64,000 nucleotides of DNA from Methylobacterium sp. Leaf112 (GTDB lineage: Bacteria; Pseudomonadota; Alphaproteobacteria; Rhizobiales; Beijerinckiaceae), in contig NZ_LMNG01000032.1 in NCBI RefSeq assembly GCF_001423295.1, positions 180,124 through 244,123 on the forward strand, read 5' to 3'. Numbering within the stretch: position 1 is the stretch's first letter; the number at the start of each line of letters is the position of its first letter. Of this stretch, positions 28,737-37,352 are shown in pieces. The notes below the pieces were generated by a model. It ran no database searches. It saw nothing but the letters and a program-made list of their open reading frames with translations, and was not told where the DNA came from. The translations under genes were made by a program, and so were the position numbers.

Positions 28737-29663
28737 ATGCCCGCGCCCTCGCCCAAAGCCGCACCGGCCCTGTTCCGCTGCGGCCTCGTGATGCTGGCGC
28801 TCTGCGGGGGCGCCCGCGCGCAAGCCGAGACGGCGATCCCGGTGCCACCGCCGGCACCGCCGGCCCGCCCGGCGGAGCTCGTGACCGGTCCGCCCGAGCC
28901 CGGCCCGTCCCTCGACGCGCCGCGTCCGCCCGAGCGCCCGCCGGAACTGACCACCCCGGCCGTGAAGGCGCCCGAGATCAAGCCGGACGACACCAAGCCC
29001 GCGGAAACCAAAGCTTCCGAGACCAAACCCGCCGAGACTAAACCGGCAGAGCCCACGCCCCTGCCCCCGGCGCGTCCGCCCGAACTCTCCGGCGAGGCGG
29101 CCCTCGCCGTGACGGTCGCGGCGGCCGATGACACCGCCTGCCGTCAGCGCCTCGAGCGCCTCGGCGCCCGCTTCGAACCCGTGCCCGCCCTCTCGGACGG
29201 GCAGTGCGGCGCGGCACGGCCCCTGAAGATCACGGCGCTCGCGGGCGACCTCGCCCTGAACCCGCCCGCCACCCTCGTGTGCGGCGCCGCCGAGGCCCTG
29301 GCGCGCTGGGCCACGGAAGCGCAGACCCTGGCCGAGCGCGACCTGTCGCAGCCGCTCAAGGGCCTGAGCCTCGGCACCACCTACCTTTGCCGGGGCCAGA
29401 ACCACGATCCCGACGCCAAGCTGAGCGAGCACGCCTTCGCAAACGGCATCGACGTCATGGGCTTCACCTTCGCGAACCGCGCCGTCATTGCCGTAGCCCC
29501 CCTGCCCGAGGGCACGCCGGAGGCGGCCTTCCTCGCCCATGCCCGTGCCAAGGCGTGCGGCTTCTTCCGCACGGTCCTGGGGCCGGGCACGGACGCGGCG
29601 CACGCCAACCACTTCCACCTCGACGAACGCGAACGTACCGCCGGCCACCGCCTCTGCCAATAA
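28737..29663 (+). CDS. Extensin-like family protein (putative peptidoglycan peptidase)
   Basis: 308 residues. Signal peptide (LFRCGLVMLALCGGARAQA), then a ~90-residue Pro/Lys/Glu-rich spacer with KPAETK-type repeats, then the extensin-like C-terminal domain. That domain shows SEHAFANGIDVMGF and ANHFHLD, an H-x-D plus H-x-H zinc pattern like LAS peptidases (M15/VanY). A periplasmic cell-wall role is inferred from that similarity. Followed 87 bp later by a YkuD transpeptidase gene with a similar charged spacer. Confidence 0.88.
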   Translation: MPAPSPKAAPALFRCGLVMLALCGGARAQAETAIPVPPPAPPARPAELVTGPPEPGPSLDAPRPPERPPELTTPAVKAPEIKPDDTKPAETKASETKPAETKPAEPTPLPPARPPELSGEAALAVTVAAADDTACRQRLERLGARFEPVPALSDGQCGAARPLKITALAGDLALNPPATLVCGAAEALARWATEAQTLAERDLSQPLKGLSLGTTYLCRGQNHDPDAKLSEHAFANGIDVMGFTFANRAVIAVAPLPEGTPEAAFLAHARAKACGFFRTVLGPGTDAAHANHFHLDERERTAGHRLCQ

Positions 29664-29750
29664 TTCCCATCGGCGGAACGGCTTGCGGTCGGTCACGCTT
29701 GTTCCGGCGCGTGGGCGACGGCGCCCCGGGCAGGATGCGGACGCTGGACG

Positions 29751-30986
29751 ATGCGTAGATTTTCGATGATGGGCGGCGTCTCTCTGCTGGCCCTGGCCTG
29801 CCTCGCCGGCGGCGTGGCGGCGGCTCCGGACAAACAAGCCGCCGGCCAGGAAGCCCTCGGTAAGGAAGCTCCCGGCAAAGTCGACGCGGCTTCGTCGGCC
29901 CTCACCCGCGACGCCATCGAGGCCGCCGCCCCGGCATCCGCCAGCAAGTCTTCCGACACAAAGCCCTCCGACGGCGAAAAAGTCCGTAACGAAAAGGTCC
30001 GGACTAAGAAGACCGCCAAGGCCGACGACAAGCGGCCCGATCCGCTTCTGGTGAAGGTGCAGGTTCTCCTCGATCGGGCACGGTTCTCCCCCGGCGCCAT
30101 CGACGGACGCGACGGCGAGAACATGCGCGGCGCCCTCGCGGCCTTCGCCACGGCCAACGGCCTGCCAGCCACCGAGGCGGTGAACGCGGAGGTGTTCGAG
30201 AAGCTCGCGGCGACCAGCACCGAGCCGGTGACGGCCGAGTACACCCTGACGGAGGCCGACGTGGCTGGGCCCTACGTGGCCACGATCCCGCCCAAGATGG
30301 AGCGCCAAGCGGACCTCGAGGCCCTGTCCTACACCAACCCACGCGAGATGCTGGCCGAGCGGTTCCACATGGCCCGCGCCCTGCTCGTGGCCCTCAACCC
30401 CGACAAGCCCCTCGACAAGGCCGGTACGGTGATAACCGTCGCGGCGGTACCGGCCCTGGAGACGGGCAAGCCCAGACCGGACGAGAAATCCAAACCGGAA
30501 GAAAAATCCAAGGCCGACGATAAATCCAAGGCCGACGACACGTCGAAATCCGAGGACAGGCCGACGAAGGACGTCGCCCGCATCACCGTCGACAAGACCA
30601 CCCGGCACGTGCGTGCCTTCGACAAGGCCGGCAAGCTTCTGGCGTTCTATCCGGCCTCCATCGGCAGCGCCGAGAAGCCGGCGCCGTCGGGCAACACCAA
30701 GGTGAAGGGCGTCGCCTTCGCGCCGACCTACACCTACAACCCGAAATACGCGTTCAAGGGCGTGAAGACGAAGGAGAAGTTCACGATTCCCCCTGGCCCC
30801 AACAATCCCGTGGGCGTGGTCTGGATCGATCTCGCGATCCCGTCCTACGGCATCCACGGCACGCCGGAGCCCGAGAAGGTCGGCAAGACCGAATCGCACG
30901 GCTGCATCCGCCTCACGAACTGGGACGCGCGCAGCCTCGCCCTGCGCGTCGCCCCGGGCACCGAGGTGGCGTTCAAGGACGATTGA
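29751..30986 (+). CDS. L,D-transpeptidase (YkuD domain) with peptidoglycan-binding-like region
   Basis: 411 residues. Signal peptide (MMGGVSLLALACLAGGVAAA), charged low-complexity linker, a peptidoglycan-binding-like helical domain (VKVQVLLDRARFSPGAIDGRDG), a LysM-like middle part, a KSKADD-type repeat linker, and the YkuD domain with HGTPEPE (His369), SHGCIRL (His383, Cys385). Makes 3-3 cross-links or attaches proteins to peptidoglycan in the periplasm. A weak EcfG-like GGAAC-N16-CGCT lies upstream. Its last 14 bp overlap the convergent ABC permease gene. Confidence 0.94.
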   Translation: MRRFSMMGGVSLLALACLAGGVAAAPDKQAAGQEALGKEAPGKVDAASSALTRDAIEAAAPASASKSSDTKPSDGEKVRNEKVRTKKTAKADDKRPDPLLVKVQVLLDRARFSPGAIDGRDGENMRGALAAFATANGLPATEAVNAEVFEKLAATSTEPVTAEYTLTEADVAGPYVATIPPKMERQADLEALSYTNPREMLAERFHMARALLVALNPDKPLDKAGTVITVAAVPALETGKPRPDEKSKPEEKSKADDKSKADDTSKSEDRPTKDVARITVDKTTRHVRAFDKAGKLLAFYPASIGSAEKPAPSGNTKVKGVAFAPTYTYNPKYAFKGVKTKEKFTIPPGPNNPVGVVWIDLAIPSYGIHGTPEPEKVGKTESHGCIRLTNWDARSLALRVAPGTEVAFKDD

Positions 30987-31701
30987 TCCGGAACGCCGCC
31001 GCCAGCCCGAGCAGGGCGGCGTCGCCGAGGAAGGCCAGGGCCGCCGTGGCGGCGGCCCCCTGGAGCATCGGTACGGTGTTCTGGTTCTGCAACCCGGCGA
31101 CGATGGGGGTGCCGAGGGTGGAGGCGCCCGCGAGCGCCCCCACGGCGGCGGTGGCCACCGCTAGCACCAGGGCCGTGCGCAGGGTCTCGACGATCTCTGA
31201 CGCGGCGAGGGGGAGTTCGACGGAAAACAGGATCTGCCGGCGGGTCATCCCCATGGCCTCCGCCGCCGCCATGGCGTCGCGCGAGACCGCCTCCAGGGCG
31301 CCCACGGTGCCGCGCAGGGCCGGCATCACCCCGTAGGCCACGAGGGCCAGCAGGGTCGGCGGTCCGCCGAACCCGAGGATCGGCAGGGCGAGGGCCACCA
31401 CCACCACGGGCGGCACCGCCTGCGCGCCGGCCGCGAGGCCGTCGATGGCTGGACGGAAGGCGGCCCCGGCCCGGCGGGTCGCCAGGATGCCGAGGCCGAG
31501 CCCGAGGGTCGTCACCAGCCCGAGGCCGGTCCCCGCGAGCACGAGGTGCTGCACGGCGAGGGCGAGGAGGCGGTCGAAATCCAGCGCCCGGCGCGGTGCC
31601 TCGCCGAGGAGTTTCGCGAGTTCGGTCGCGACCACCGGATGGCTGACGGCCGCCAGGACGAGGCCGATGAGGCCGATGGGCACCATGCGCCGCAGCCTCA
31701 T
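30973..31701 (-). CDS. Osmoprotectant-type ABC transporter permease (short)
   Basis: 242 residues with about five to six membrane segments and the permease EAA-like loop (EAVSRDAMAAAEAMGMTRRQILFSVELPLA). It resembles the YehW/OsmW/OpuCB permeases for glycine betaine or choline. It overlaps the preceding permease gene by 4 bp, so both are translated from one mRNA with the binding protein. No ATPase gene follows; the next gene is convergent. Confidence 0.92.
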   Translation of the reverse strand: MRLRRMVPIGLIGLVLAAVSHPVVATELAKLLGEAPRRALDFDRLLALAVQHLVLAGTGLGLVTTLGLGLGILATRRAGAAFRPAIDGLAAGAQAVPPVVVVALALPILGFGGPPTLLALVAYGVMPALRGTVGALEAVSRDAMAAAEAMGMTRRQILFSVELPLAASEIVETLRTALVLAVATAAVGALAGASTLGTPIVAGLQNQNTVPMLQGAAATAALAFLGDAALLGLAAAFRINRP

Positions 31702-32885
31702 GCGGGCGCTCCGACGCGCATCCGATCTTCCACCCCGCTCAACGCCCGCTCGGCGACCAGGGACAGGGCGATCACCGGCACGGCGCCGAGGAGGATGAGA
31801 TCGGGGGCGAACTGCGCCATGCCGTCGAACACGATGCGGCCGAGGCCGCCGGCCCCGATCAGGGCGCCGAGGGTGGCGAGGCCGATGGCCTGGACCGCAG
31901 CGACCCGCAGGGCGCCGACGAGTTGCGGCGCACCCAGCGGCAGGCGCAGGCGTACGAGGATCTGTGCGTCCGTGAGACCCAAGGCCCGCGCCGCGTCGAG
32001 GCTGTCGGGGTCGGGCGCCCGCAACGCCGAAGCGAGGCCGCGCCACAGGGGCAGGAGCAGGTAGGCGGCGATGCCGACGACGGCCGGTCCCGGCCCGAGG
32101 GCGGAGAGGCCGAGTTCGCGCAGCGCCGGCACCGCCCGCAGGAGGCCGCCGGTGAGTGCCACCAGGGCGCCGAGCAGGGCCACCGCCGGCACCACCTGAA
32201 GCCCCCCGACCACGATCCCGACGAGATCCTGGCCGCGCCGCCACAGGGAGAGCCCGATCGTCACGGGGATCGCCAGCGCGAGGGCGCCGCCCGCCAGGAC
32301 GAGATGCTCGACGAAGGCGGCGTGCAGGGCCGCGCGCCGGCCCGCATACTCGACGGCGAGCGACAGGGCCGCGAAGGTCCCGGCCCGCCCGGCCACGATC
32401 AGTCCGACCCCGACGAGGAGCACGATACCGAGCCCGAGGCCGGGACGGCGCCCGCGTTGGACGGCGACCCCAAGGGCCGCGGCGAGCAGGGCGGCGGCGA
32501 GCCACGCCCCGGCGCCGAGACCGGCCCGCGCCGCCGGAGGCTCGGCCGCCATCCGCAGGGCGGCGCCGTGTCCGATTCCCCAGGCCAGAAGCCCGGCGGC
32601 GGCGAGGAGCAGGGCCAGGGCGACGGCACCGGCCCGGCCTCCGGATGCGGATGCCAGGAGGCCCGCCGCGGGGGCGGACAGGACGAGCACCCCCGGCAGG
32701 GCGGGCCCGAGACCGGCCCAGCCGGCCACCGGAACGCCGGGAACCAGGCGATTGGCCGCGATGGTGAGCAGCGGCCCGTGGACGAGGGCTGCCCCTAGGC
32801 CGACGAACCAGGCGAGCGCCAGCACAGCCGGCAATCCGCGCGCGGCACCGGCCGCCCGTCCGTGGGCCTGTCCGGGGGCGCTCAT
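31698..32885 (-). CDS. Osmoprotectant-type ABC transporter permease (long, YehY-like)
   Basis: 395 residues. Four or five extra N-terminal hydrophobic segments precede the usual permease core, as in YehY/OsmY-type subunits. The EAA loop reads DAARALGLTDAQILVRLRLPLGAPQLVGAL. Coupled by 4-bp overlaps both to the upstream binding-protein gene and to the downstream permease gene. Confidence 0.92.
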   Translation of the reverse strand: MSAPGQAHGRAAGAARGLPAVLALAWFVGLGAALVHGPLLTIAANRLVPGVPVAGWAGLGPALPGVLVLSAPAAGLLASASGGRAGAVALALLLAAAGLLAWGIGHGAALRMAAEPPAARAGLGAGAWLAAALLAAALGVAVQRGRRPGLGLGIVLLVGVGLIVAGRAGTFAALSLAVEYAGRRAALHAAFVEHLVLAGGALALAIPVTIGLSLWRRGQDLVGIVVGGLQVVPAVALLGALVALTGGLLRAVPALRELGLSALGPGPAVVGIAAYLLLPLWRGLASALRAPDPDSLDAARALGLTDAQILVRLRLPLGAPQLVGALRVAAVQAIGLATLGALIGAGGLGRIVFDGMAQFAPDLILLGAVPVIALSLVAERALSGVEDRMRVGAPA

Positions 32886-33826
32886 CTCAGGAACCCGCGC
32901 TCCGTCAGGTAGGTGCGCGCCACGGTCTCGGCCACGACGCCCTCCACGGTGATGCGGGCGTTGAGCCCGCGCAGGGTCGGGGCGTCGAGGCCGGTGAAGA
33001 TGCGGGCGAGGGCTGGGCGGATCTCGGGGTGGCGGGAGAGGGTTCCGGCCCGGATCACCGGCGCGACCTCGTAGACGATCTGCGCGCCCTTCGGGTCCTC
33101 CATCACCACGAGGTCCAGGGCATCGAGGGCCCCGTCCGTGCCGTAGACCATGCCGGCATCGACGCCGCTGATCCCCTGCGCCGCCGCGCGGGCCGTCACC
33201 GCCGTGTCGCCGCCCGGCAGGCTGACGATGCGATCCAGCGGCATCCGGAACCCGTAGGCGGCCTCGAAGGACGGCAGGGCGGCGGGGCTCTCGACGAACT
33301 CCGTCGAGGCGGCGAGCCGGATCAGGCCCCGCCCCACGGCCCGGGCGAAATCCGCCATGGTCGCGAGCCCTTCGCGCCGGGCGAGGGCACCGTTCACGGC
33401 GATGAGCCAGGTGTTGTTGGCCGGCGCCCGATCGAGCCAGACGAGGCCGCGGCCCGCATCCGCGCGGGCGATGGCGGCGAACGCGCCGTCCGACGTCTTC
33501 CAGGCGGGGTCGGACACCGTATCGGTGAAGAACGCCCCGTTGCCGGTGTATTCGGGATAGAGGTCGACCTCGCCCGACAGCAGGGCGTTGCGCACGATCA
33601 ACGTCGGGCCGAGGCCGAGCTTCGTCACCACCGCCAGGCCGAGGGCTTCGAGCGCCAGGGCGATCATCGCCCCCGTCAGCGCCCCCTCCGTGTCGCTTTT
33701 GGAGGCGACGACGAGGGGGGCAGCGCTCCGCGCCGGTCGTGACGGGGCAACGGCCGCTCCCGCAAGGCCCGCGAGCAAGATTCGCCGGTCAAGGACGTGT
33801 GGGCGAGGTGGAAACCGTTCCGACAT
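32882..33826 (-). CDS. Osmoprotectant ABC transporter substrate-binding protein (OsmF/YehZ/ProX-like)
   Basis: 314 residues. Twin-arginine-like or Sec N-terminus (DRRILLAGLAGAAVAPSRPARSAAP), then a type II periplasmic binding fold of the quaternary-ammonium group: GPTLIVRNALLSGEVDLYPEYTGNG and VDAGMVYGTDGALDALDLVV. It likely binds glycine betaine, choline or related compounds in the periplasm. Start 33826 is preferred over GTG at 33838 because AAGGGA is ideally spaced. First gene of a three-gene operon. Confidence 0.92.
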   Translation of the reverse strand: MSERFPPRPHVLDRRILLAGLAGAAVAPSRPARSAAPLVVASKSDTEGALTGAMIALALEALGLAVVTKLGLGPTLIVRNALLSGEVDLYPEYTGNGAFFTDTVSDPAWKTSDGAFAAIARADAGRGLVWLDRAPANNTWLIAVNGALARREGLATMADFARAVGRGLIRLAASTEFVESPAALPSFEAAYGFRMPLDRIVSLPGGDTAVTARAAAQGISGVDAGMVYGTDGALDALDLVVMEDPKGAQIVYEVAPVIRAGTLSRHPEIRPALARIFTGLDAPTLRGLNARITVEGVVAETVARTYLTERGFLR

Positions 33827-34122
33827 AAATCCCTTCACCCCCGGTGCGGGGATCCTATTTCGGCCGGCTGAGACGCAAATGTATCACTTCGTAACATCAA
33901 CGTCTTTCGGCGTCGTCCGGAGCCGGGGAAGCGCTTGACACGCTCGGCGGAACGGGCGACGGCTCGCTTCGTCCCGGAACGGCCCACGTCGTACCGGATC
34001 TTCGGCAATGTTGTCGCGCTCGCGGTCGAGGGTGGAAGCACCTGAGCCGAGGTCGATCCAAGACTCCTCTTTGTAGACGACGTTTCCGAACCCGGAACGA
34101 ATCGAAGGGAAGAAGCCCCGGC

Positions 34123-34512
34123 GTGAGTGCTCAAGTGGACGAAGACCTTCTGAACGGGGCTCGCGTGCTTGTCGTCGAGGACGAGGCGGCGATCTCGATG
34201 CTGCTCGAGGACATGCTGCTCGATTTCGGATGCACGGTGGTGGGCCCCGCCGCCCGCCTTTCGACGGCCCTCGAGATGGCGCAGGTCGAGAACTTCGAAG
34301 TGGCGATCCTCGACGTGAACGTCGCCGGCGAGCCGATCTATCCGGTGGCCGAGGCCATCGTGAAGCGCAACCTCCCCATCGTGTTCTCCACGGGCTACGG
34401 CGGTGCCGGCATCCGCGAGCCGTTCCGCGATCGTCCCGTCGTGCAGAAGCCGTTCAGCCAGGCCGACCTCAAGCGCACCCTGCTCGCCGCCGTCGCCGCC
34501 GCGCGGGCCTGA
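34123..34512 (+). CDS. Stand-alone response-regulator receiver protein
   Basis: 129 residues, a single CheY-like receiver: acidic pair in VLVVEDEAAISMLLEDML, phospho-acceptor Asp64 in VAILDVNVAG, and Lys109 in VVQKPF. No output domain, so it acts by binding partners. GTG start with AAGGGAAG upstream. It stands alone between the osmoprotectant operon and yraN; no histidine kinase is near. Confidence 0.92.
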   Translation: MSAQVDEDLLNGARVLVVEDEAAISMLLEDMLLDFGCTVVGPAARLSTALEMAQVENFEVAILDVNVAGEPIYPVAEAIVKRNLPIVFSTGYGGAGIREPFRDRPVVQKPFSQADLKRTLLAAVAAARA

Positions 34513-34515
34513 CCG

Positions 34516-34911
34516 TCACCGCCCGTCCAGGGGAAACGCGTCGGCCACGTGGGCCGGCCAGCGCCCCGGTGCGACCAGCACGGCATCCGCCCGCAGGGTG
34601 AACCCGGCATGGGCCGGGTGCGCCGTGATCCAGCCCCGTACCGCGCGCGAGAACCGTGCCCGCTTTCGCCCGTCGATGGCGTCGAGGGCCGTCTCCAGGT
34701 CCGCCCGTGCCTTCACCTCGACGAACGCGATGGTGCGTCCGCGCCGGACCACGAGGTCGATCTCGCCGCCCACGGCCGCGTAGCGCCGGGCCAGCGGCCA
34801 GTAGCCCTTCAGCAGGAGCGCCAGCAGCGCGCGGGTCTCGCCCGTGAGGCCGCGTCCGTGGGTGGCGCGCCGCCGGGCGGCATCCTTGGTGCGGGGCTCA
34901 GGCCTCGTCAT
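34516..34911 (-). CDS. yraN: UPF0102 / YraN-family protein
   Basis: 131 residues. A nuclease-like fold with GGEIDLVVRRGRTIAFVEVKAR, the conserved D-ExK type motif of restriction-like enzymes. Function is not settled. It starts 14 bp inside the end of rsmI; rsmI-yraN adjacency is widely conserved. Start 34911 is chosen as the ATG inside the rsmI overlap (MTRPEPRTKDAARRRA). Confidence 0.93.
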   Translation of the reverse strand: MTRPEPRTKDAARRRATHGRGLTGETRALLALLLKGYWPLARRYAAVGGEIDLVVRRGRTIAFVEVKARADLETALDAIDGRKRARFSRAVRGWITAHPAHAGFTLRADAVLVAPGRWPAHVADAFPLDGR

Positions 34912-35863
34912 CGGTCCGCCGGGACAGGGCCAGGGCGCGGGCATAGACCACCCGGCGCGGCTGGCCGGTCTCGTCGGCCACCAGGGCGGCGGCGTCCTTG
35001 ATGGAGTGGCGGGCGAGCGCCGCCGTCAGGGCGGCATCGAGGCCCGCATCGGTCTCGGCCTGATCGGGCTCCTCGGTGCCGGTGCCGATGATCACCACGA
35101 TCTCGCCCCGCGGCGCCCCCTCCTCCGCGAAGGTCGCCGCGAGGCCGCCGAGGCTGCCGCGCCGGATGGTCTCGTAGAGCTTGGTCAGTTCACGGGCGAC
35201 TGCCGCCGGGCGATTGGCCCCCAAGACCTCGGCGGCATCGACGAGCATCTCGGGCAGGCGGTGGGGGGATTCGAACAACACCAGGGTGCCGGGGACCTGC
35301 GCCAGGGCCTCCAGGCGGTTGCGGCGCGCGCCCGCTTTCTGCGGCAGGAAGCCCTCGAAGAAGAACCGGTCGGTGGGCAGGCCGGCGGCGACGATGGCGG
35401 TCATCACCGCCGAGGGGCCGGGGATCGGCGTGATCCGGATGCCGGCCTCGATGGTCGCCTGGACGAGCTTGAACCCGGGGTCGGAGACCAGGGGCGTGCC
35501 CGCGTCCGAGACCAGGGCCAGGGCCTCGCCGGCCTGCATCCGGGCGATCATCCGCTCGCGCACGGCGGCGTTGGAATGCTCGTGATAGGCCACCAGCGGC
35601 GTGGTGATCCCGTAATGCATCAGCAGGGTGCGGGTGACGCGGGTGTCCTCGGCCAGCACCGTGTCGGCCGCCGCCAGGGTCGCGAGCGTCCGGAACGAGA
35701 CGTCCCTGAGGTTGCCAATGGGCGTCGCCACCACGTGCAGCCCCGGATCGAGGGGTTCGGCTTCCGCCGCGAGACCGAAGGCCGTGAAGGTGGAGATGGG
35801 TTTTGCCGGCCCCGCCGGGGCGTCCCGGCGCGGTCGGCCCGGCTTGTCGCTTCGCTGTGTCAT
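34898..35863 (-). CDS. rsmI: 16S rRNA (cytidine-1402 2'-O) methyltransferase
   Basis: 321 residues. SAM-dependent tetrapyrrole-methylase fold: LHVVATPIGNLRDVSFRTL, VLAEDTR, ALVSDAGTPLVSDPGFKLV, PGPSAVMTAIVAAGLPTDRFFFEGFLP. It adds the ribose methyl on C1402 of 16S rRNA in the decoding centre. About 35 extra residues precede the fold. An alternative start is at 35875. It is divergent from the LpoA-like lipoprotein gene, the usual arrangement. Confidence 0.96.
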   Translation of the reverse strand: MTQRSDKPGRPRRDAPAGPAKPISTFTAFGLAAEAEPLDPGLHVVATPIGNLRDVSFRTLATLAAADTVLAEDTRVTRTLLMHYGITTPLVAYHEHSNAAVRERMIARMQAGEALALVSDAGTPLVSDPGFKLVQATIEAGIRITPIPGPSAVMTAIVAAGLPTDRFFFEGFLPQKAGARRNRLEALAQVPGTLVLFESPHRLPEMLVDAAEVLGANRPAAVARELTKLYETIRRGSLGGLAATFAEEGAPRGEIVVIIGTGTEEPDQAETDAGLDAALTAALARHSIKDAAALVADETGQPRRVVYARALALSRRTDDEA

Positions 35864-35983
35864 GGGCGGGACCATGCCATGCCGGCGCCTCCGTGCGGAA
35901 TGCGTGTATCCCCCAGCACGCACATTTACTTTTGCGAACGACACTCCCAACGTGACGGGACGCTCGGCGACAGGAGGGCCGCG

Positions 35984-37252
35984 ATGACACGCGCGAAGTG
36001 GCGGCAGATGGGCGTCTGGGGCGTCGGTACCCTGGCGTCGGCCTTGGCGCTGACCCTGGCGGGCTGCATCGGCGGCCCCGACGGCGGCCCGCGCGCCGGA
36101 CGCCGGTCCGCGCCGCCCGTGGTCGCCGCTTCGCCGCCGGCCGATCTCCCCCCGACTGACCTGCCCCCGGGCGAGACCGGCCCGGGACCGGCCGCCTCCG
36201 GGACCCGGATCGGCACCGGCGCGGTGAAGGTCGCCCTCGTGGTGCCGCTGACCGGCCCCGGCGCGGCCGTGGGGGCGGCGCTCCGCAACGCCGCCGAACT
36301 CGCCGTCGAGGATTTCCAGAAACCCGACCTCCAGATCCTGGTGAAGGACGATCGCGGGACGGCGGATGGCGCCCGCGAGGCTGCCCAGGCGGCCCTGGCG
36401 GATGGGGCCGAACTCGTGCTCGGTCCGCTCTTCGCCGCCAACGTCCAGGCGGCGTCCGTGGCCACCCGCGCGGCGGGCAAGCCCGTCATCGCGTTCTCCA
36501 CCGATGCGGCGGTTGCGGCGCGCGGCGTCTACCTCTTGAGCTTCCTGCCCCAGGCCGAGGTCGACCGCATCGTCGACGAGGCCGTGGCCAAGGGCCGGCG
36601 CTCGTTCGCGGCCCTGATTCCGGAGAACAGCTACGGCAACGCCGTCGAAGCGCAGTTCCGCGAGGCCGTGGCGCGCAAAGGCGCCCGTCTCGTCGGCATC
36701 GAGCGCTATGCGCCGGGCAATCCCGGTCCGGCGGTGGGGCGGCTCTCCGGCCTGATCACGGGCGGGGGCGCCCAGGCCGACGCCCTGTTCCTCCCCGACA
36801 CGCCGGACGGCCTAGCCGCCCTCGACCCGGTCCTCGCCAAGGCCGGGTTCTCGCCGACCCGGGTCCGGCCCCTCGGCACCGCCGTGTGGAACGATCCCCG
36901 CGCCTTCGCCCTGCCATCCCTCCAGGGCGGCTGGTTCGCGGCCCCCGACGCGGCGGGCTTTTCGAACTTCTCCCAGCGCTATCAGGCACGGTTCGGGGCG
37001 GTGCCACCGCGGGTGGCGACCCTCGCGTACGACGCCGTATCGCTCACGGCGGCGCTCAGCCGGCAATTCGGCTCGCAGCGCTTCGCCGACACCACGCTCA
37101 CCAACCCGTCGGGCTTCTCCGGCGTCGACGGCACCTTCCGGTTCCGGCCCGACGGCCCGAGCGACCGGACCCTCGCGGTCTACGAGATCCGCAGCGGCGC
37201 CCCCGCGGTGGTCAGCCCGGCGCCGCGTGTGCTCGGGCCCTCGGGGACGTGA
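35984..37252 (+). CDS. LpoA-like lipoprotein, putative penicillin-binding-protein activator
   Basis: 422 residues. Lipobox LTLAGC with Cys28, a Pro-rich linker, then a type I periplasmic-binding (Leu/Ile/Val-binding) fold: VKVALVVPLTGPGAAVGAALRNAAELAVEDF. It resembles the C-terminal half of LpoA, which activates PBP1a from the outer membrane; genes of this type often lie next to rsmI. No amino-acid transporter genes are adjacent. GGAGGG precedes the ATG. Confidence 0.88.
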   Translation: MTRAKWRQMGVWGVGTLASALALTLAGCIGGPDGGPRAGRRSAPPVVAASPPADLPPTDLPPGETGPGPAASGTRIGTGAVKVALVVPLTGPGAAVGAALRNAAELAVEDFQKPDLQILVKDDRGTADGAREAAQAALADGAELVLGPLFAANVQAASVATRAAGKPVIAFSTDAAVAARGVYLLSFLPQAEVDRIVDEAVAKGRRSFAALIPENSYGNAVEAQFREAVARKGARLVGIERYAPGNPGPAVGRLSGLITGGGAQADALFLPDTPDGLAALDPVLAKAGFSPTRVRPLGTAVWNDPRAFALPSLQGGWFAAPDAAGFSNFSQRYQARFGAVPPRVATLAYDAVSLTAALSRQFGSQRFADTTLTNPSGFSGVDGTFRFRPDGPSDRTLAVYEIRSGAPAVVSPAPRVLGPSGT

Positions 37253-37352
37253 CCGGAGCCTCGGCCAACGAAGGGCGAACCGGTTCTCGGTGACGCCGAT
37301 GCAGGCGGAGGAGCCTGGACCGGCGAACCGGACGCCCGGTCGGCCCGGTGAT

